64,000 bases of DNA from Paraconexibacter antarcticus (GCF_024220175.1 NZ_CP098502.1:2604001-2668000); one strand, 5' to 3'; counted from the stretch's first letter, positions 41,405-51,445 are shown. Numbers and translations: made by a program. The notes: a model not told the origin generated them from the letters alone.

Positions 41405-42645
41405 CAGGCGCGTTCTTCACCTCTCGCTGGGTCGACGTCCCGGAGTGGGTCACCGAGGAGCCGCCGGGCGCGCTGCCGCAGGGCTTCCGCGCCGCCGGCG
41501 TCGCCTGCGGGCTGAAGGAGAGCGGCAGCCTCGACCTCGGGCTCATGCGCTGCGACGGCCCCGACCTCGCCAGCGCGATCCGCTTCACCTCGAGCGCCGT
41601 CGTCGCGGCTCCGGTGCTCGTCACGCGCGACCGCGCGAACGCGGCGCAGATCAAGGTCGTCGCGGTGAACTCCGGCAACGCGAACGCCGCGACCGGCGGC
41701 CGCGGCCTCGACGAGGCCGCCCGCATGCAGGGTGCCGCCGCGATGTCGAGCGGCGTGGGGGAGGACGCGGTCGCGGTGTGCTCCACCGGCGTCATCGGGG
41801 TGCAGCTCGACGGGCGCAAGGTCACCCGCGGCATCCTCGACGCGAGCAAGCAGCTGACCGCGGAGGGTGAGGAGGCATTCGCGCGGGCGATCATGACGAC
41901 GGACGCGTTCGACAAGCGCGCCTCGCTGACCGTCGAGCTCACCGGCGGGCCGGTCCGGCTCACCGCGCAGGCGAAGGGCGCGGGCATGATCCAGCCGCGC
42001 TTCGCGACGATGCTCTGCTTCGTGCAGACCGACGCGAAGCTCGAGGCGGAGACCGCCGACCTCCTGCTCGGCGTCACCGTGAAGCGCTCCTTCGACCGCA
42101 TCTCCGTCGACGGCCAGCTCTCGACGAACGACACCGTCGTCCTGCAGTGCTCGGGCGCCTCGGGCGTCACCGTCGCCCCCGAGAGCGAGGACGAGGTGCG
42201 CTTCGGCCAGGCCCTCGACGCGCTGCTGCGGCAGCTCGGGCTGCACATCGTCCGCGATGGCGAGGGCTCCAAGCGGGTCGGTCGCGTGACCGTGCGCGGC
42301 GGCAACCACGGGGCGGGGGAGGTCGTCGCCCGTGCGGTGGCGAACTCGCCGCTCGTGAAGGCCGCCCTCCACGGCGGCGACCCGAACTGGGGGCGCATCG
42401 CGCAGGCGATCGGCGGCGCGCTCTACGGGTCGGCGCCGATCGCGTTCGACATCGCGATCGAGGGCGTGCAGGTCGCGGTCGCCGGCGCCGCCGCCCGGTT
42501 CGACGAGGCGGCCCTCGCGCAGCTCGTCGACCGTGACGAGGTCGACTACGTCATCGGCCTGCCCGGCGACGGCCACGAGACGGAGGTCTTCTTCTCCGAC
42601 CTCTCCCACGAGTACGTGACGATCAACGCGGAGTACACCACCTGA
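41401..42645 (+). CDS. argJ: Glutamate N-acetyltransferase / N-acetylglutamate synthase (ArgJ)
   Basis: 414 residues. It is a self-cleaving enzyme: the conserved KGAGMIQPRFATML segment places the cut between Ala202 and the nucleophile Thr203. It moves the acetyl group from N-acetylornithine to glutamate, which makes the pathway cyclic, and in many bacteria also uses acetyl-CoA. The oxyanion residues in CSTGVIG and the Asn-rich C-terminus (VTINAEYTT) are present. It overlaps argC by four bases, and its stop overlaps the argB ATG by one base (TGATG). Confidence 0.97.
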   Translation: MTGAFFTSRWVDVPEWVTEEPPGALPQGFRAAGVACGLKESGSLDLGLMRCDGPDLASAIRFTSSAVVAAPVLVTRDRANAAQIKVVAVNSGNANAATGGRGLDEAARMQGAAAMSSGVGEDAVAVCSTGVIGVQLDGRKVTRGILDASKQLTAEGEEAFARAIMTTDAFDKRASLTVELTGGPVRLTAQAKGAGMIQPRFATMLCFVQTDAKLEAETADLLLGVTVKRSFDRISVDGQLSTNDTVVLQCSGASGVTVAPESEDEVRFGQALDALLRQLGLHIVRDGEGSKRVGRVTVRGGNHGAGEVVARAVANSPLVKAALHGGDPNWGRIAQAIGGALYGSAPIAFDIAIEGVQVAVAGAAARFDEAALAQLVDRDEVDYVIGLPGDGHETEVFFSDLSHEYVTINAEYTT

Positions 42646-43517
42646 TGAAGACGCCTGGCATCCGGCCCTCCCGCGACGTCGGCACGCTCCTCGAGGCGCT
42701 GCCGTACATCCGCGAGTTCCACGGCCGCACGATCGTCGTGAAGTACGGCGGCGCGGCGATGACCGACCCGGCGCTCCGCGAGGAGTTCGCGCGCGACGTC
42801 GTCCTCCTGAAGTACGTCGGCCTGAACGTCATCGTCGTCCACGGCGGCGGCCCCGACATCACGAAGTACATGCGGCGCCTCGACATGGAGGTCGAGTTCG
42901 TCGACGGCCTGCGCGTCTCCGACGCCGACACCGTCGAGATCGCGAAGATGGTCCTCATCGGCAAGGTGAACAAGGACATCGTCCTGCGCATTAACCGCTA
43001 CGGGCAGGCGGCCGTCGGCCTCAGCGGCGACGACGGCAACCTCTTCCGCGCCGCCAAGCAGCTCGCGACCGGCGGGCAGGACATCGGCTTCGTCGGCCGC
43101 ATCGAGAAGGTCGACGTCGACGTGCTGAACCACATCGCGCAGGACTACATCCCGGTGGTCGCGTCGATCGCGGCGGACGCCGACGGCGCCTCCTACAACG
43201 TCAACGCGGACGAGGCGGCGACGGCGGTGGCGCGCGCGATGGGCGCCTACAAGGTCATGTTCCTCACGGACGTCGAGGGCTGGATGCGCGACCCGGCGGA
43301 CCCGACGTCGGTCATCTCCGAGGCGCACGCCGACGAGGTCGAGGCGGCGCTCCCGTCGATCAGTGGCGGCATGCGCCCGAAGCTCCAGGCCTGCATCGAC
43401 GCGATCCACGGCGGCGTGACGTTCGCCCACATCGTCGACGGGCGCGTGCCGCACTCGCTGCTCCTCGAGCTCTTCACTGACGCCGGCATCGGCACCAAGA
43501 TCAGGGCGGCGCGGTGA
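42645..43517 (+). CDS. argB: Acetylglutamate kinase
   Basis: 290 residues of the amino-acid kinase family, with VVKYGGAAM (phosphate and nucleotide binding), VIVVHGGGPDI, and YNVNADEAATAVA near the ATP site. It phosphorylates N-acetylglutamate, the second step of the cyclic pathway and the usual point of arginine feedback. The N-terminal extension typical of arginine-sensitive hexameric enzymes is short but present (PSRDVGTLLEALPYIREF), so feedback control is likely. It follows argJ with a one-base overlap. Confidence 0.97.
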   Translation: MKTPGIRPSRDVGTLLEALPYIREFHGRTIVVKYGGAAMTDPALREEFARDVVLLKYVGLNVIVVHGGGPDITKYMRRLDMEVEFVDGLRVSDADTVEIAKMVLIGKVNKDIVLRINRYGQAAVGLSGDDGNLFRAAKQLATGGQDIGFVGRIEKVDVDVLNHIAQDYIPVVASIAADADGASYNVNADEAATAVARAMGAYKVMFLTDVEGWMRDPADPTSVISEAHADEVEAALPSISGGMRPKLQACIDAIHGGVTFAHIVDGRVPHSLLLELFTDAGIGTKIRAAR

Positions 43518-43580
43518 GGCTCGCCCGAGGGGCTCGCTCACCGTCGGGGATGCTCGCCCGTGAGGCTCGCCTTCCTGCGC
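43512..43580 (+). repeat. Short repeats in the argB-argD gap
   Basis: TGAGGCTCGCC occurs twice (starting 43514 and 43560), and GGTGAG pairs with CTCACC across the first copy (43512-43541). The gap is 79 bases, the only non-overlapping junction of the arg block. A weak attenuator-like structure is possible. Confidence 0.4.
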
Positions 43581-43596
43581 ACCGAAGGGACACCAC

Positions 43597-44745
43597 ATGA
43601 CGATCTCCGACGCCTTCCTCACCCACAACTACGCGCGCCAGCCGGTCGAGTTCGTCCGCGGCGAGGGCGCCCGCCTGTGGGACGCCGAGGGGAACGAGTA
43701 CCTCGACCTGCAGACCGGCCTCGCCGTCAACTCCGTCGGCCACTGCCACCCGGCGGTCGTCGCCGCGATCCGCGAGCAGGCCGGCCGCCTGATCCACGTC
43801 GGCAACCTCTTCTACACCGACCCGATGGTGCGGCTCGCCGAGCGCCTCGCGACGGTCTCGGCGCTCGGCGACGGCACGCGCGTCTTCTTCACGAACAGCG
43901 GCACCGAGGCGGTCGAGGCGGCGCTGAAGTGTGCCCGTAAGCGCCGCCGCGCCGGGAAGATCATCTCGGTGCACCGCGGCTTCCACGGCCGGACGTACGG
44001 CGCGCTCAGCGCGACGCCGCAGGAGAGCAAGCAGGCGCCGTTCGCGCCCCTCGTCCCGGGCTTCGAGGCGGTCGAGCCGACGGCGGAGGCGATCACCGCC
44101 GCCGTCGACTCAGGGACCGCCGCGCTCATCCTGGAGCCCGTCCAGGGCGAGAGCGGCGTCTACGCGCTCGACGCCGACACGCTGCGCGCCGCGCGCGCCG
44201 CCTGCGACGCCCACGGGGCCGCGCTCATCTTCGACGAGATCCAGTGCGGCCTCGGGCGCACCGGCGACCTCTGGGCCTGGCAGCACGCCGGGGTGCAGCC
44301 GGACGCCGTCACGGTCGCGAAGGCGCTGTCGGGCGGCCTGCCCGTCGGTGCGCTCGTCGCCGGTCCCGAGATGGCCGACGTCTTCGCGGCCGGCGACCAC
44401 GGCTCGACGTTCGCCGGCGGACCCGTCCAGTGCGCGGCGGGCCTCGCGGTCCTCGACATCGTCACCGACGAGGCGCTCCTCGCGCGGGTGCGCGCGTCCG
44501 GCGAGCGGCTCACCGCGCGCCTCGCCGAGCTGCCGGCCGTCCGTGAGGTCCGCGGCCGCGGCTACATGCAGGCGATCGAGCTCGAGGGCATCGATGCGAT
44601 GGCGCTCGTCGGGCGGGCGCTGAAGGAGCAGCGCCTCGTCCTCAACGCGACGAGCCCGACGACGGTGCGGCTGCTGCCGCCCCTCGTCATCACCGAGGAA
44701 GAGCTCGACGACGCGGTCACCCGCCTCGCCGAGCTCATTTCCTAG
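43597..44745 (+). CDS. argD: Acetylornithine aminotransferase
   Basis: 382 residues of the class III PLP aminotransferases. It has FTNSGTEAVEAALKCAR for cofactor phosphate binding, Asp in LIFDEIQCGLGRTG and the Schiff-base Lys242 in VAKALSGGLPVGA. It makes N-acetylornithine from the semialdehyde with glutamate as amino donor, and may also serve in lysine synthesis. It is the last gene of argCJBD. argF, argR and argH are not in the window; argG is 1.9 kb further on, after a collagen-like gene on the other strand. Confidence 0.97.
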   Translation: MTISDAFLTHNYARQPVEFVRGEGARLWDAEGNEYLDLQTGLAVNSVGHCHPAVVAAIREQAGRLIHVGNLFYTDPMVRLAERLATVSALGDGTRVFFTNSGTEAVEAALKCARKRRRAGKIISVHRGFHGRTYGALSATPQESKQAPFAPLVPGFEAVEPTAEAITAAVDSGTAALILEPVQGESGVYALDADTLRAARAACDAHGAALIFDEIQCGLGRTGDLWAWQHAGVQPDAVTVAKALSGGLPVGALVAGPEMADVFAAGDHGSTFAGGPVQCAAGLAVLDIVTDEALLARVRASGERLTARLAELPAVREVRGRGYMQAIELEGIDAMALVGRALKEQRLVLNATSPTTVRLLPPLVITEEELDDAVTRLAELIS

Positions 44746-44749
44746 GGGA

Positions 44750-44777
44750 GACGAGCCCGCCCGGAGGCGGGCTCGTC
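44750..44777. terminator. Bidirectional terminator hairpin between argD and a convergent gene
   Basis: A perfect 12-bp stem (GACGAGCCCGCC and its complement) with CGGA loop, four bases after the argD stop and 21 bases beyond the stop of the convergent collagen-like gene. Confidence 0.75.
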
Positions 44778-44798
44778 ATGGGGCACGTTGTTCTGCGG

Positions 44799-46490
44799 CT
44801 AGGCGGTCCGCTTGCCGACCAGGGTGCCGTTCAGCACCACGATCTGGCGGTTGCCCTGGGAGTCGGTCACCTGGATGCTGATCGTGACCGCCACCGACTT
44901 CAGGCGCGACATGAGGTCGAATTTGTCCTGGCTGAGGTACGCGAACGCGAAGCCCGACTTGCCCTGGGCGAGCTGGTAGTCGAACGTCGCGAGCGTCACC
45001 CGGCGTGGCGTGCGCGCGGGCGGCCGGGTCGCCGGGTTGATCTTCGACAGCGTCCGGATCTTCACCGTGCCGGCGCAGGCCTTGCCGGTCTTCGCGCTGC
45101 AGAAGATCGGCAGGCGGACCTGCCCCTTCAGGCGTCCGTGCGTGACGAGCGTGACGCGAGAGGCCCGGATCTTGATGAGGCTCTTCGTCGACCCGTTCTG
45201 GATGATGATCGTCTTGCCGGTGGAGGACCCCGACACGGGGGCGGGGCCGGGGGCGCCGGTTGCGCCCGCGGGTCCGACCGGCCCGATCGGTCCGGCGGGG
45301 CCGGCGGGGCCGTTCGTCCCGTTGGTGCCGTTCGCACCCGCCGGGCCCGTGGCGCCGGTCGCGCCCGTGGCGCCGGTGGCGCCGTTCGTCCCATTGGTGC
45401 CGTTCGCACCCGCCACGCCGGTGGCACCCGTTGCGCCGGTGGCGCCCGTCGCGCCGGTGGCGCCCGTTGCGCCGGTGGCGCCCGTTGCGCCGGTCGCACC
45501 CGTCGTCGTGAGCGTCGCGAACGACACGTCGTTGCCGTCCACCACCCGGCCGTCCGCGCTCGTGACGACGATCCGCGCGTGGTACGTCGTCAGCGGCGCG
45601 AGGCCACCGATCGGCTCACCCGGGACCTGCCCGCTGGTCGCAGCGGTGCGCTCCGGCGTCGTATAGCCGTAGCCGGTCGTCGTGCCGTACTCGAAGTGGT
45701 ACGTGACGGTCGGGCCGCCGGTCGTGAGGGACCCGTTGAGGGTCGCGCCCGAGCCGGAGACGTTGGTCGCCGGCAGCGTCGTCGCGGTGGCGAGCACGCT
45801 GCCGTCGGCGACGGTGAGCCGGATGTTGTCGTACAGCGCCTCGTTCGTCCCGAGCAGGGCCTGCAGCAGCGGGGCGTACGTCGTCTGGAACACGAGATGG
45901 TACGTGTGACCGGCCGTGAACTTCGCCGCGTCGATCGGGAGCTCGGGACGGGACGAGAACACGTTGACGTTGCTGATGTCCTCGGCCGGGCCGAGCGGGA
46001 CCGCGACGGCCGGGTTCGGCGTCTCGTCGACGAGGAACACCTGCGTCACGGTGCCGGGCATGATGTTGATGAGCGCCGGGTTCGTGAACCGGCGGTCGTA
46101 GTTGAGCTTCGCGCCGCTGATCGTCGGGTAGCCCGCGACCGTGAACGACGGCGAGCGCTGCGAGACCGACGCCCCGCCGAGCAGCGGCGTGAGCGCGCCG
46201 GCCACCGGCGTGTAGTCCTGGCGCAGCGAGCCCGGGAGGGCAGGCGGCGCGCCGGCGCCGATCGTCGGCGAGGTGCCGCTGTCGACCGTGCACAGCGTGT
46301 TCTGGATGAGGTTGAGCAGGATCCCGCAGGACTTGCCCGCGTCCGTCCAGCCCTGCGCGCTGCCGTTGTCGAAGGTGCTGCCCTTCGCCGTCGGATACGT
46401 CGTGTCCGCGAACGCCGCCGGAGCGGTGGCCGCGAAGGCGGTGAGACCGAGCGCGAGTGCGCGCGCGGCCCGGTTGCCCGGTGCTTGCAT
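44799..46490 (-). CDS. Large secreted collagen-like protein
   Basis: 563 residues from ATG 46490 with AGGGGGC upstream. The signal peptide is residues 1-28. Residues about 30-235 form a beta-rich domain with two Cys. Residues about 238-328 are a fibronectin III-like domain ([20 protein letters not shown]). Residues about 330-430 are a collagen-like stalk made mainly of G-A-T triplets with two G-T-N-G-T-N inserts and a final GP-rich part. The C-terminal 130 residues are a basic beta domain with two Cys. It is probably surface-exposed; a Thr-rich stalk could be glycosylated. It interrupts the arg genes on the opposite strand. Confidence 0.85.
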   Translation of the reverse strand: MQAPGNRAARALALGLTAFAATAPAAFADTTYPTAKGSTFDNGSAQGWTDAGKSCGILLNLIQNTLCTVDSGTSPTIGAGAPPALPGSLRQDYTPVAGALTPLLGGASVSQRSPSFTVAGYPTISGAKLNYDRRFTNPALINIMPGTVTQVFLVDETPNPAVAVPLGPAEDISNVNVFSSRPELPIDAAKFTAGHTYHLVFQTTYAPLLQALLGTNEALYDNIRLTVADGSVLATATTLPATNVSGSGATLNGSLTTGGPTVTYHFEYGTTTGYGYTTPERTAATSGQVPGEPIGGLAPLTTYHARIVVTSADGRVVDGNDVSFATLTTTGATGATGATGATGATGATGATGATGATGVAGANGTNGTNGATGATGATGATGPAGANGTNGTNGPAGPAGPIGPVGPAGATGAPGPAPVSGSSTGKTIIIQNGSTKSLIKIRASRVTLVTHGRLKGQVRLPIFCSAKTGKACAGTVKIRTLSKINPATRPPARTPRRVTLATFDYQLAQGKSGFAFAYLSQDKFDLMSRLKSVAVTISIQVTDSQGNRQIVVLNGTLVGKRTA

Positions 46491-46623
46491 GGTGGTGCCC
46501 CCTGTTGCCGATTCCAGCGCCAGCCCCTGCCGGTGCCTTGGCTTCCCCTACGGAAGGTGATCGACTGTACTCCTGTTCACTGTGGGATTTCCACCTGGGA
46601 GGCGGCCCGATGGTGCTCTCGCG

Positions 46624-46629
46624 TACGCT
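46624..46629 (+). promoter_or_regulatory. -10 hexamer for argG, probably leaderless
   Basis: TACGCT ends eight bases before the ATG at 46638, with no ribosome binding site in between. Confidence 0.55.
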
Positions 46630-46637
46630 TCGCGCAG

Positions 46638-47912
46638 ATGACCGACGCCGCTCCCTCCGCCCAGAACACCCGCACCGCGAGCTACCTCGCCGAACCGGGT
46701 GAGGTCAACCGCGTCCTGCTGCTCTACTCGGGCGGCCTGGACACGAGCGTCATGCTCAAGTGGATCCAGGACGAGTACGACGCCGAGGTCGTCGCGCTCA
46801 CGATCAACCTCGGGCAGCCGGGGGAGGACTACGACGTCGTCAAGGGCAAGGCGCTGCAGCTCGGCGCGGTCGCCGCGGAGGTCGTCGACGCGCGCGACGA
46901 GTTCGCCACCGACTTCATCCTCCCGGCCATCAAGGCGAACGCCATCTACGGCCTCGCCTACCCGCTCTTCACCGCGCTCGGCCGGCCGCTCATCGCGAAG
47001 CTCGCCGTCGAGTACGCGCGCAAGCACGGCTGCGACACCGTCGCCCACGGCTGCACCGGCAAGGGCAACGACCAGGTCCGGATCGAGGCGACCGTCGCGA
47101 CGCTCGCCCCCGAGCTGAAGGTCATCGCCCCCGTCCGCGGCTGGATGATGGGCCGCGAGGAGGAGATCGCCTACGCGCGGCAGCACGGGATCCCGATCAA
47201 GGGCGGCGCCGAGACGACGCCGTACTCGATCGACGACAACCTCTGGGGCCGCTCCTCCGAGGGCAAGTGGATCGAGCATCTCGACCACGCGCCGGACGAC
47301 GACGTCTTCCAGCTCGTGACGCGGCCCGAGCTCGCGCCCGACGAGGCCGAGATCGTCACGATCGGCTTCGAGCAGAGCGTCCCCGTCTCGATCAACGGCG
47401 AGCGCCTCGGGCTCGTCGAGCTCATCACCCGCTGCCAGGACCTCGGCATCAAGCACGGCGTCGGGATCGTCGACCACATCGAGGACCGCATCGTCGGCCT
47501 CAAGGTCCGTGACATCTACGAGGTGCCGGCGGCGACGCTCATCCTCCAGGCCCACGCCGAGCTCGAGCGGCTCGTCTGCACGATCCACCAGAACCAGTTC
47601 AAGGGCGAGCTCGACCGCAAGTGGGCCTACCTCGTCTACGCGGGGCTGTGGTGGGAGCCGCTGCGCACCGACCTCGACGCGTACATGAACGAGGTCTCCA
47701 AGCAGGTGACCGGCGAGATCGGGCTGAAGCTCTACAAGGGGCACTGCCGCGTCGTCACCCGCTCCTCGCCGAACGCCGTCTACGACGCGCAGCTCGCGAC
47801 GTTCGAGACCTCCGGCGGCCTCTTCAGCCAGCAGGCCTCGCCCGGCTTCATCGAGCTGTGGTCGCTGCAGTCCCGCCTCGCCCACCGCCTCCGCGAGCGC
47901 TCCGCCGAGTAG
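46638..47912 (+). CDS. argG: Argininosuccinate synthase
   Basis: 424 residues from ATG 46638. The N-type ATP pyrophosphatase motif is LLLYSGGLDTSVMLKW, followed by AHGCTGKGNDQVR and the citrulline/aspartate site around TTPYSIDDNLWGRS. It joins citrulline and aspartate with ATP to make argininosuccinate, the step before arginine. The protein has about 20 extra residues at the N-terminus compared with usual ASS, which are encoded in the presumed leaderless start. The long frame upstream is non-coding. Confidence 0.97.
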   Translation: MTDAAPSAQNTRTASYLAEPGEVNRVLLLYSGGLDTSVMLKWIQDEYDAEVVALTINLGQPGEDYDVVKGKALQLGAVAAEVVDARDEFATDFILPAIKANAIYGLAYPLFTALGRPLIAKLAVEYARKHGCDTVAHGCTGKGNDQVRIEATVATLAPELKVIAPVRGWMMGREEEIAYARQHGIPIKGGAETTPYSIDDNLWGRSSEGKWIEHLDHAPDDDVFQLVTRPELAPDEAEIVTIGFEQSVPVSINGERLGLVELITRCQDLGIKHGVGIVDHIEDRIVGLKVRDIYEVPAATLILQAHAELERLVCTIHQNQFKGELDRKWAYLVYAGLWWEPLRTDLDAYMNEVSKQVTGEIGLKLYKGHCRVVTRSSPNAVYDAQLATFETSGGLFSQQASPGFIELWSLQSRLAHRLRERSAE

Positions 47913-47929
47913 GAACCCACCCGCTCCGC

Positions 47930-47955
47930 CCGGCCGCGCGTGCACGTGGCCGGGC
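47930..47955 (+). terminator. Hairpin after argG
   Basis: CCCGGCCGCG pairs with CGTGGCCGGG with one G.T pair and a 6-base loop, 18 bases beyond the stop. There is no T-run. Confidence 0.5.
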
Positions 47956-48016
47956 CGTCGCGTCGTCGTCCGGCGCCGGATTCCTTCCGCTTCGGGCGAA
48001 AGATCCCGGCCGCTTC

Positions 48017-48044
48017 TCGACAACGGTCGTTTTGCGGGTACGCT
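48017..48044 (+). promoter_or_regulatory. Promoter of the coiled-coil gene
   Basis: TCGACA (48017-48022) and TACGCT (48039-48044) are 16 bases apart, and the -10 ends eight bases before GTG 48053. It is the best -35/-10 pair among the short-leader promoters here. Confidence 0.6.
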
Positions 48045-48052
48045 CGGCCGCG

Positions 48053-51000
48053 GTGCAGCCGGTGGAAGAACCTCACGACCCCGAACATCCCGGGCAGGTC
48101 ATCGACCCGAAGGTCATCGCGGAACGGCGGGCTCGCCGGGCGGAGATCAACGAGGGAGCCATGCGTGACCGCGCGCGCGAGGCCGAGCGGGCGCTCGAGC
48201 TGGCCCGCGCCCAGCTGCAGGGCGCCCACGAGCAGCGCGCCGAGCTCGCCGCCCGCCTGAAGCAGGTCGAGCGCGACCTCCGCGCCGCCCGCCAGGGGGA
48301 GCACGCGGAGAGCGCCCGCCGCACCGAGGTCGAGGAGGAGCTCGCCGTCGCGCGGCGCGAGGCCGACGAGGAGGCAACGGCGCTGCGCCTCGCCCTCGCG
48401 GCCGAGGAGCAGCGCGTCACCGAACTCGAGGAGGACCTCGAGCGGGCCCTGCGCACGAGCACCGCCGCGCAGGCCGCCAGTCGCGACGCCCTCGCCTCCG
48501 CGGTCGCCGAGCTCACGGGCGAGGGTGGGCGCAGCGCGGAGCTCGCCGACGCCGAGGCCGTCCTCGCCGCGCGTCTCGCCGAGCTTCAGGCCGTCGAGGA
48601 CCGGCTCGCCGCGGCACGCACGGAGCTCGACGCCCGCCGGGGCGGTCTCGAGGAGCGCCTCGCCGACACCAGTGAGCTGATCGCCGGCCTCGAGGATGCC
48701 CTCGCCGCCGAGCGCGCCGCCCGCGCCCGTGCGGTGCAGGCGCTCGAGGACGAGCGCGAGCGCGCCGCCGCCGAGGTCACGCTGCTGCAGCACGAGCTCG
48801 ACCGCCGTGCCGAGATCCACGAGGCTGTCGCCGGGCAGCTCGCCGAGCTCCGCGGCGAGCTGAGCTCCGCCCGTGCCCGGGCCGAGGGCACGTCCGTCGG
48901 CTCGCCGGCGCTCGAGGAGCTCGCGGCCACCGCGGCCGCGCTGCGGGAGGACCTGGCCGTGCTCCACGTCGAGCGCGGCGAGCTCGAGCATCAGCTCGCG
49001 GCCGCCCGGGCCGACGTCGCCGAGCGGGACGAGCGGCTGCAGCGCAGCGAGGAGGCCCTCGCGCACACGGAGGCCGAGCTCGCACGCCTGCGCGCGTCGA
49101 TCCAGGCGGCGACGAGCGACCTGCCCGGTACAGGCACCGACGCCGCGCGCAACCGCGTGCGGCTCCAGGTCGCCGAGGATGCGGTCATCGCCGCCGAGGA
49201 GCGCGCCCGGGAGATCGGCGCCCGCCTCGAGGCCGAGCAGCGCGAGCGGGCCCGCGCCGAGGCGCAGCTGCAGCTCCAGCTCGCCGCGGAGCGGGACGCG
49301 CTGCAGGAGCGCATCGCCGAGCACCGCCTCGAGCTCGAGGCCGTCGTCGCCCGCGAGCGTGCGAGCTTCGAGACGCAGATGGCCGCCGTCCGCGAGGGCG
49401 TCGCCGGTGTCCGCGAGCGGCTCATCCGGACCGAGACCGAGATCGACGCTCGCATCGGCGTGGAGCGCGCGGCCCGGACCGCCGCCGAGGCGCAGGTCCA
49501 GGTCGAGCGCGAGGGCCGCGAGTCCCTGGAGGTCCGGCTGGAGGCCGAGCGCGCCGCCTACGCGAACGAGCGCGAGCGGCGGATCCTCGAGGCGCGCGAG
49601 CTGCAGAGCCGGCTCGCCGCCGCGCAGGACGAGCTCACGGAGGCGCAGGCCGCCCTGGCCGCCGAGCACGGCCGCATCGAGGCGGCGATCGCCGAGTCCG
49701 GTGCCCGCGCCGAGGCGGCGCTGGCCGGGGCCGTCGCTGCCGAGGAGCGCGCCCGTCGTGCCGAGGCCGAGCGCGACCGCCTCATCGACGCGCTCACCGC
49801 CGCCCGCGCCGAGCTCGACACCCGCAGCGTCGTGGAGGGCGACTTCCGCGCGTCGCTCGCGAGCCTGCGCGCCGAGCTCGAGCAGGTCCGCGTGGACGCC
49901 AAGGCCCGCGTCCCCCGTGAGGCGCAGCTCGAGGCGCTGCTCGGCGAGCTCCTGAGCACCACCACGTCGCTGCGTGAGGGCTTTGAGCGTGAGCTCCTCG
50001 CGCTCGCCGCCGCCCGTGAGGAGGACCGCGCGGCGATGACCCGTGCGGCCGAGCAGGCCCTCGAGGCCGAGCGCGGGCGCTTCGCCGGCGAGATCGGCGA
50101 GATGGAGTCGCGGGTCTCCGAGCTGCGCGCGCAGCTCGGTGCGGCGGCGACCGAGCTCGCGGGGGAGTTCGCGCAGGAGCAGGCGGCCCGCCAGGCGCTC
50201 GAGTCCGAGCTCGCCCGTGCCCGCGCCGGCGGCCCCGGCGCGGAGGGTGACGACGCTCCCGCCCCCGAGCCGGCGGCCGGCGAGCCGACCGGGGAGGACA
50301 TCGCGCGGCTGCGCGCCGACCTCACGCGCGAGGAGGCGGCCAGCGCCCGCGCCGAGGACCGCATCGTCGAGCTCGAGGACGAGCTCGAGCGTGTCCGGAC
50401 CACGCTTCGCCCGCCGCCCCCGATGCCGCCGGCCGACCATCCGGCGCTCACGGGGCGTGGCGCGGCCGGCTCCGAGGGGGAGGTCGACGACGGCGACATC
50501 GACCCGGGCGCGTCGTCCGGGGACCCCGACTCGGTGATCATCGACCTCGCTCGCGCCGCCGCACGGCTGCGCGCCCCGAAGGGGGAGGCCGCGGAGGCCG
50601 AGGACCCGGCCGAGGCCGATGGCCCGGCCGACGCCGATGCCGATGCCGACCTCGTGCCCGCGCCCGCGCCCGCGCTCCCGCTGACCGAGGTCGAGCTCGG
50701 GGCCCGCGTGCCGGCCGCGAGCACGCGCCGCGTCGCGGGGGGCTTATGGCTCACGCCGGCGCTGCTCGTGCTCTCGCGCCGCGACCACGCGGCCGCCGCC
50801 GAGCTCTTCAAGGCGCTCGTCACCGTCCAGGCGGACCGCCTGCGCAAGGACCTCACGTACGACCTCGCGATCGGCGAGCTTCCCGAGCAGCGCGTCAGCC
50901 TCCACGCGGATGGCACCGCGACGGTGGAGCTGCTCGGCGAGGACGAGCCACCCGCCGGCGCCGACTTCCGCCTCTCCGGCACGCTGGAGGCGCTCGCGCC

Positions 51001-51445
51001 CTACGCCGGGGGCGGCACCGGGCGGCGCGCGCCGGACGGCGTCACCGTGAGCGGCCGGCGCCGCCGCGCCCGCAAGCTCCTGAAGGCGCTCCGGGACCCC
51101 GTCGGCCTGCACGCGATCGCCGAGCTGCCGGAGCCGCTCGAGCCGCAGGCGCTGCTCGCGCTCGTCGCCGGGGCGATCGACCCGGCCCTGACGCGCGGCA
51201 AGCGCTTCAGCGTCGCCTTCGCCGAGGGCGACGGGCCGTTCGTGGCCCACGTCGTCGTCGACGACGGCGTGCCACTCGTCGTCCGCTCGGGCGAGCCGGT
51301 CGACACCGCCGCCACCGTCCGGACCGCGCCCGGGGAGCTCGCGAGGTTCCTCGCCGGCGAGGCGGGGGCCCGGGTCGGCGGGGACGTCGAGCTCGTCGTG
51401 CTGCTGCTCGGCTGGGCCGACATCGCCCAGGGCCTCGATGGCTGA
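48053..51445 (+). CDS. Long coiled-coil protein with a C-terminal globular domain, function unknown
   Basis: About 1,130 residues from GTG 48053 (GTG 48062 is possible). Residues about 25-800 are almost pure coiled coil, rich in Ala, Glu, Arg and Leu, with no signal peptide or membrane segment. An acidic Asp/Ala/Pro linker (about 800-880) follows. The last 240 residues are globular with two similar halves; the pattern of strands ending with GRRRRARKLLKAL in the first and VVDDGVPLVVRSGEPVD in the second resembles SCP2-like sterol-carrier folds. That resemblance is tentative. A cytoplasmic scaffold or polar-growth protein is one option. It lies between argG and dnaE, both probably transcribed separately. 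Confidence 0.75.
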   Translation: MQPVEEPHDPEHPGQVIDPKVIAERRARRAEINEGAMRDRAREAERALELARAQLQGAHEQRAELAARLKQVERDLRAARQGEHAESARRTEVEEELAVARREADEEATALRLALAAEEQRVTELEEDLERALRTSTAAQAASRDALASAVAELTGEGGRSAELADAEAVLAARLAELQAVEDRLAAARTELDARRGGLEERLADTSELIAGLEDALAAERAARARAVQALEDERERAAAEVTLLQHELDRRAEIHEAVAGQLAELRGELSSARARAEGTSVGSPALEELAATAAALREDLAVLHVERGELEHQLAAARADVAERDERLQRSEEALAHTEAELARLRASIQAATSDLPGTGTDAARNRVRLQVAEDAVIAAEERAREIGARLEAEQRERARAEAQLQLQLAAERDALQERIAEHRLELEAVVARERASFETQMAAVREGVAGVRERLIRTETEIDARIGVERAARTAAEAQVQVEREGRESLEVRLEAERAAYANERERRILEARELQSRLAAAQDELTEAQAALAAEHGRIEAAIAESGARAEAALAGAVAAEERARRAEAERDRLIDALTAARAELDTRSVVEGDFRASLASLRAELEQVRVDAKARVPREAQLEALLGELLSTTTSLREGFERELLALAAAREEDRAAMTRAAEQALEAERGRFAGEIGEMESRVSELRAQLGAAATELAGEFAQEQAARQALESELARARAGGPGAEGDDAPAPEPAAGEPTGEDIARLRADLTREEAASARAEDRIVELEDELERVRTTLRPPPPMPPADHPALTGRGAAGSEGEVDDGDIDPGASSGDPDSVIIDLARAAARLRAPKGEAAEAEDPAEADGPADADADADLVPAPAPALPLTEVELGARVPAASTRRVAGGLWLTPALLVLSRRDHAAAAELFKALVTVQADRLRKDLTYDLAIGELPEQRVSLHADGTATVELLGEDEPPAGADFRLSGTLEALAPYAGGGTGRRAPDGVTVSGRRRRARKLLKALRDPVGLHAIAELPEPLEPQALLALVAGAIDPALTRGKRFSVAFAEGDGPFVAHVVVDDGVPLVVRSGEPVDTAATVRTAPGELARFLAGEAGARVGGDVELVVLLLGWADIAQGLDG

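Noticed and set aside
45232..45504. CRISPR-like or tandem-repeat array
   Set aside because: The regular repeats are G-A-T codon triplets of the collagen-like stalk; there are no spacers.
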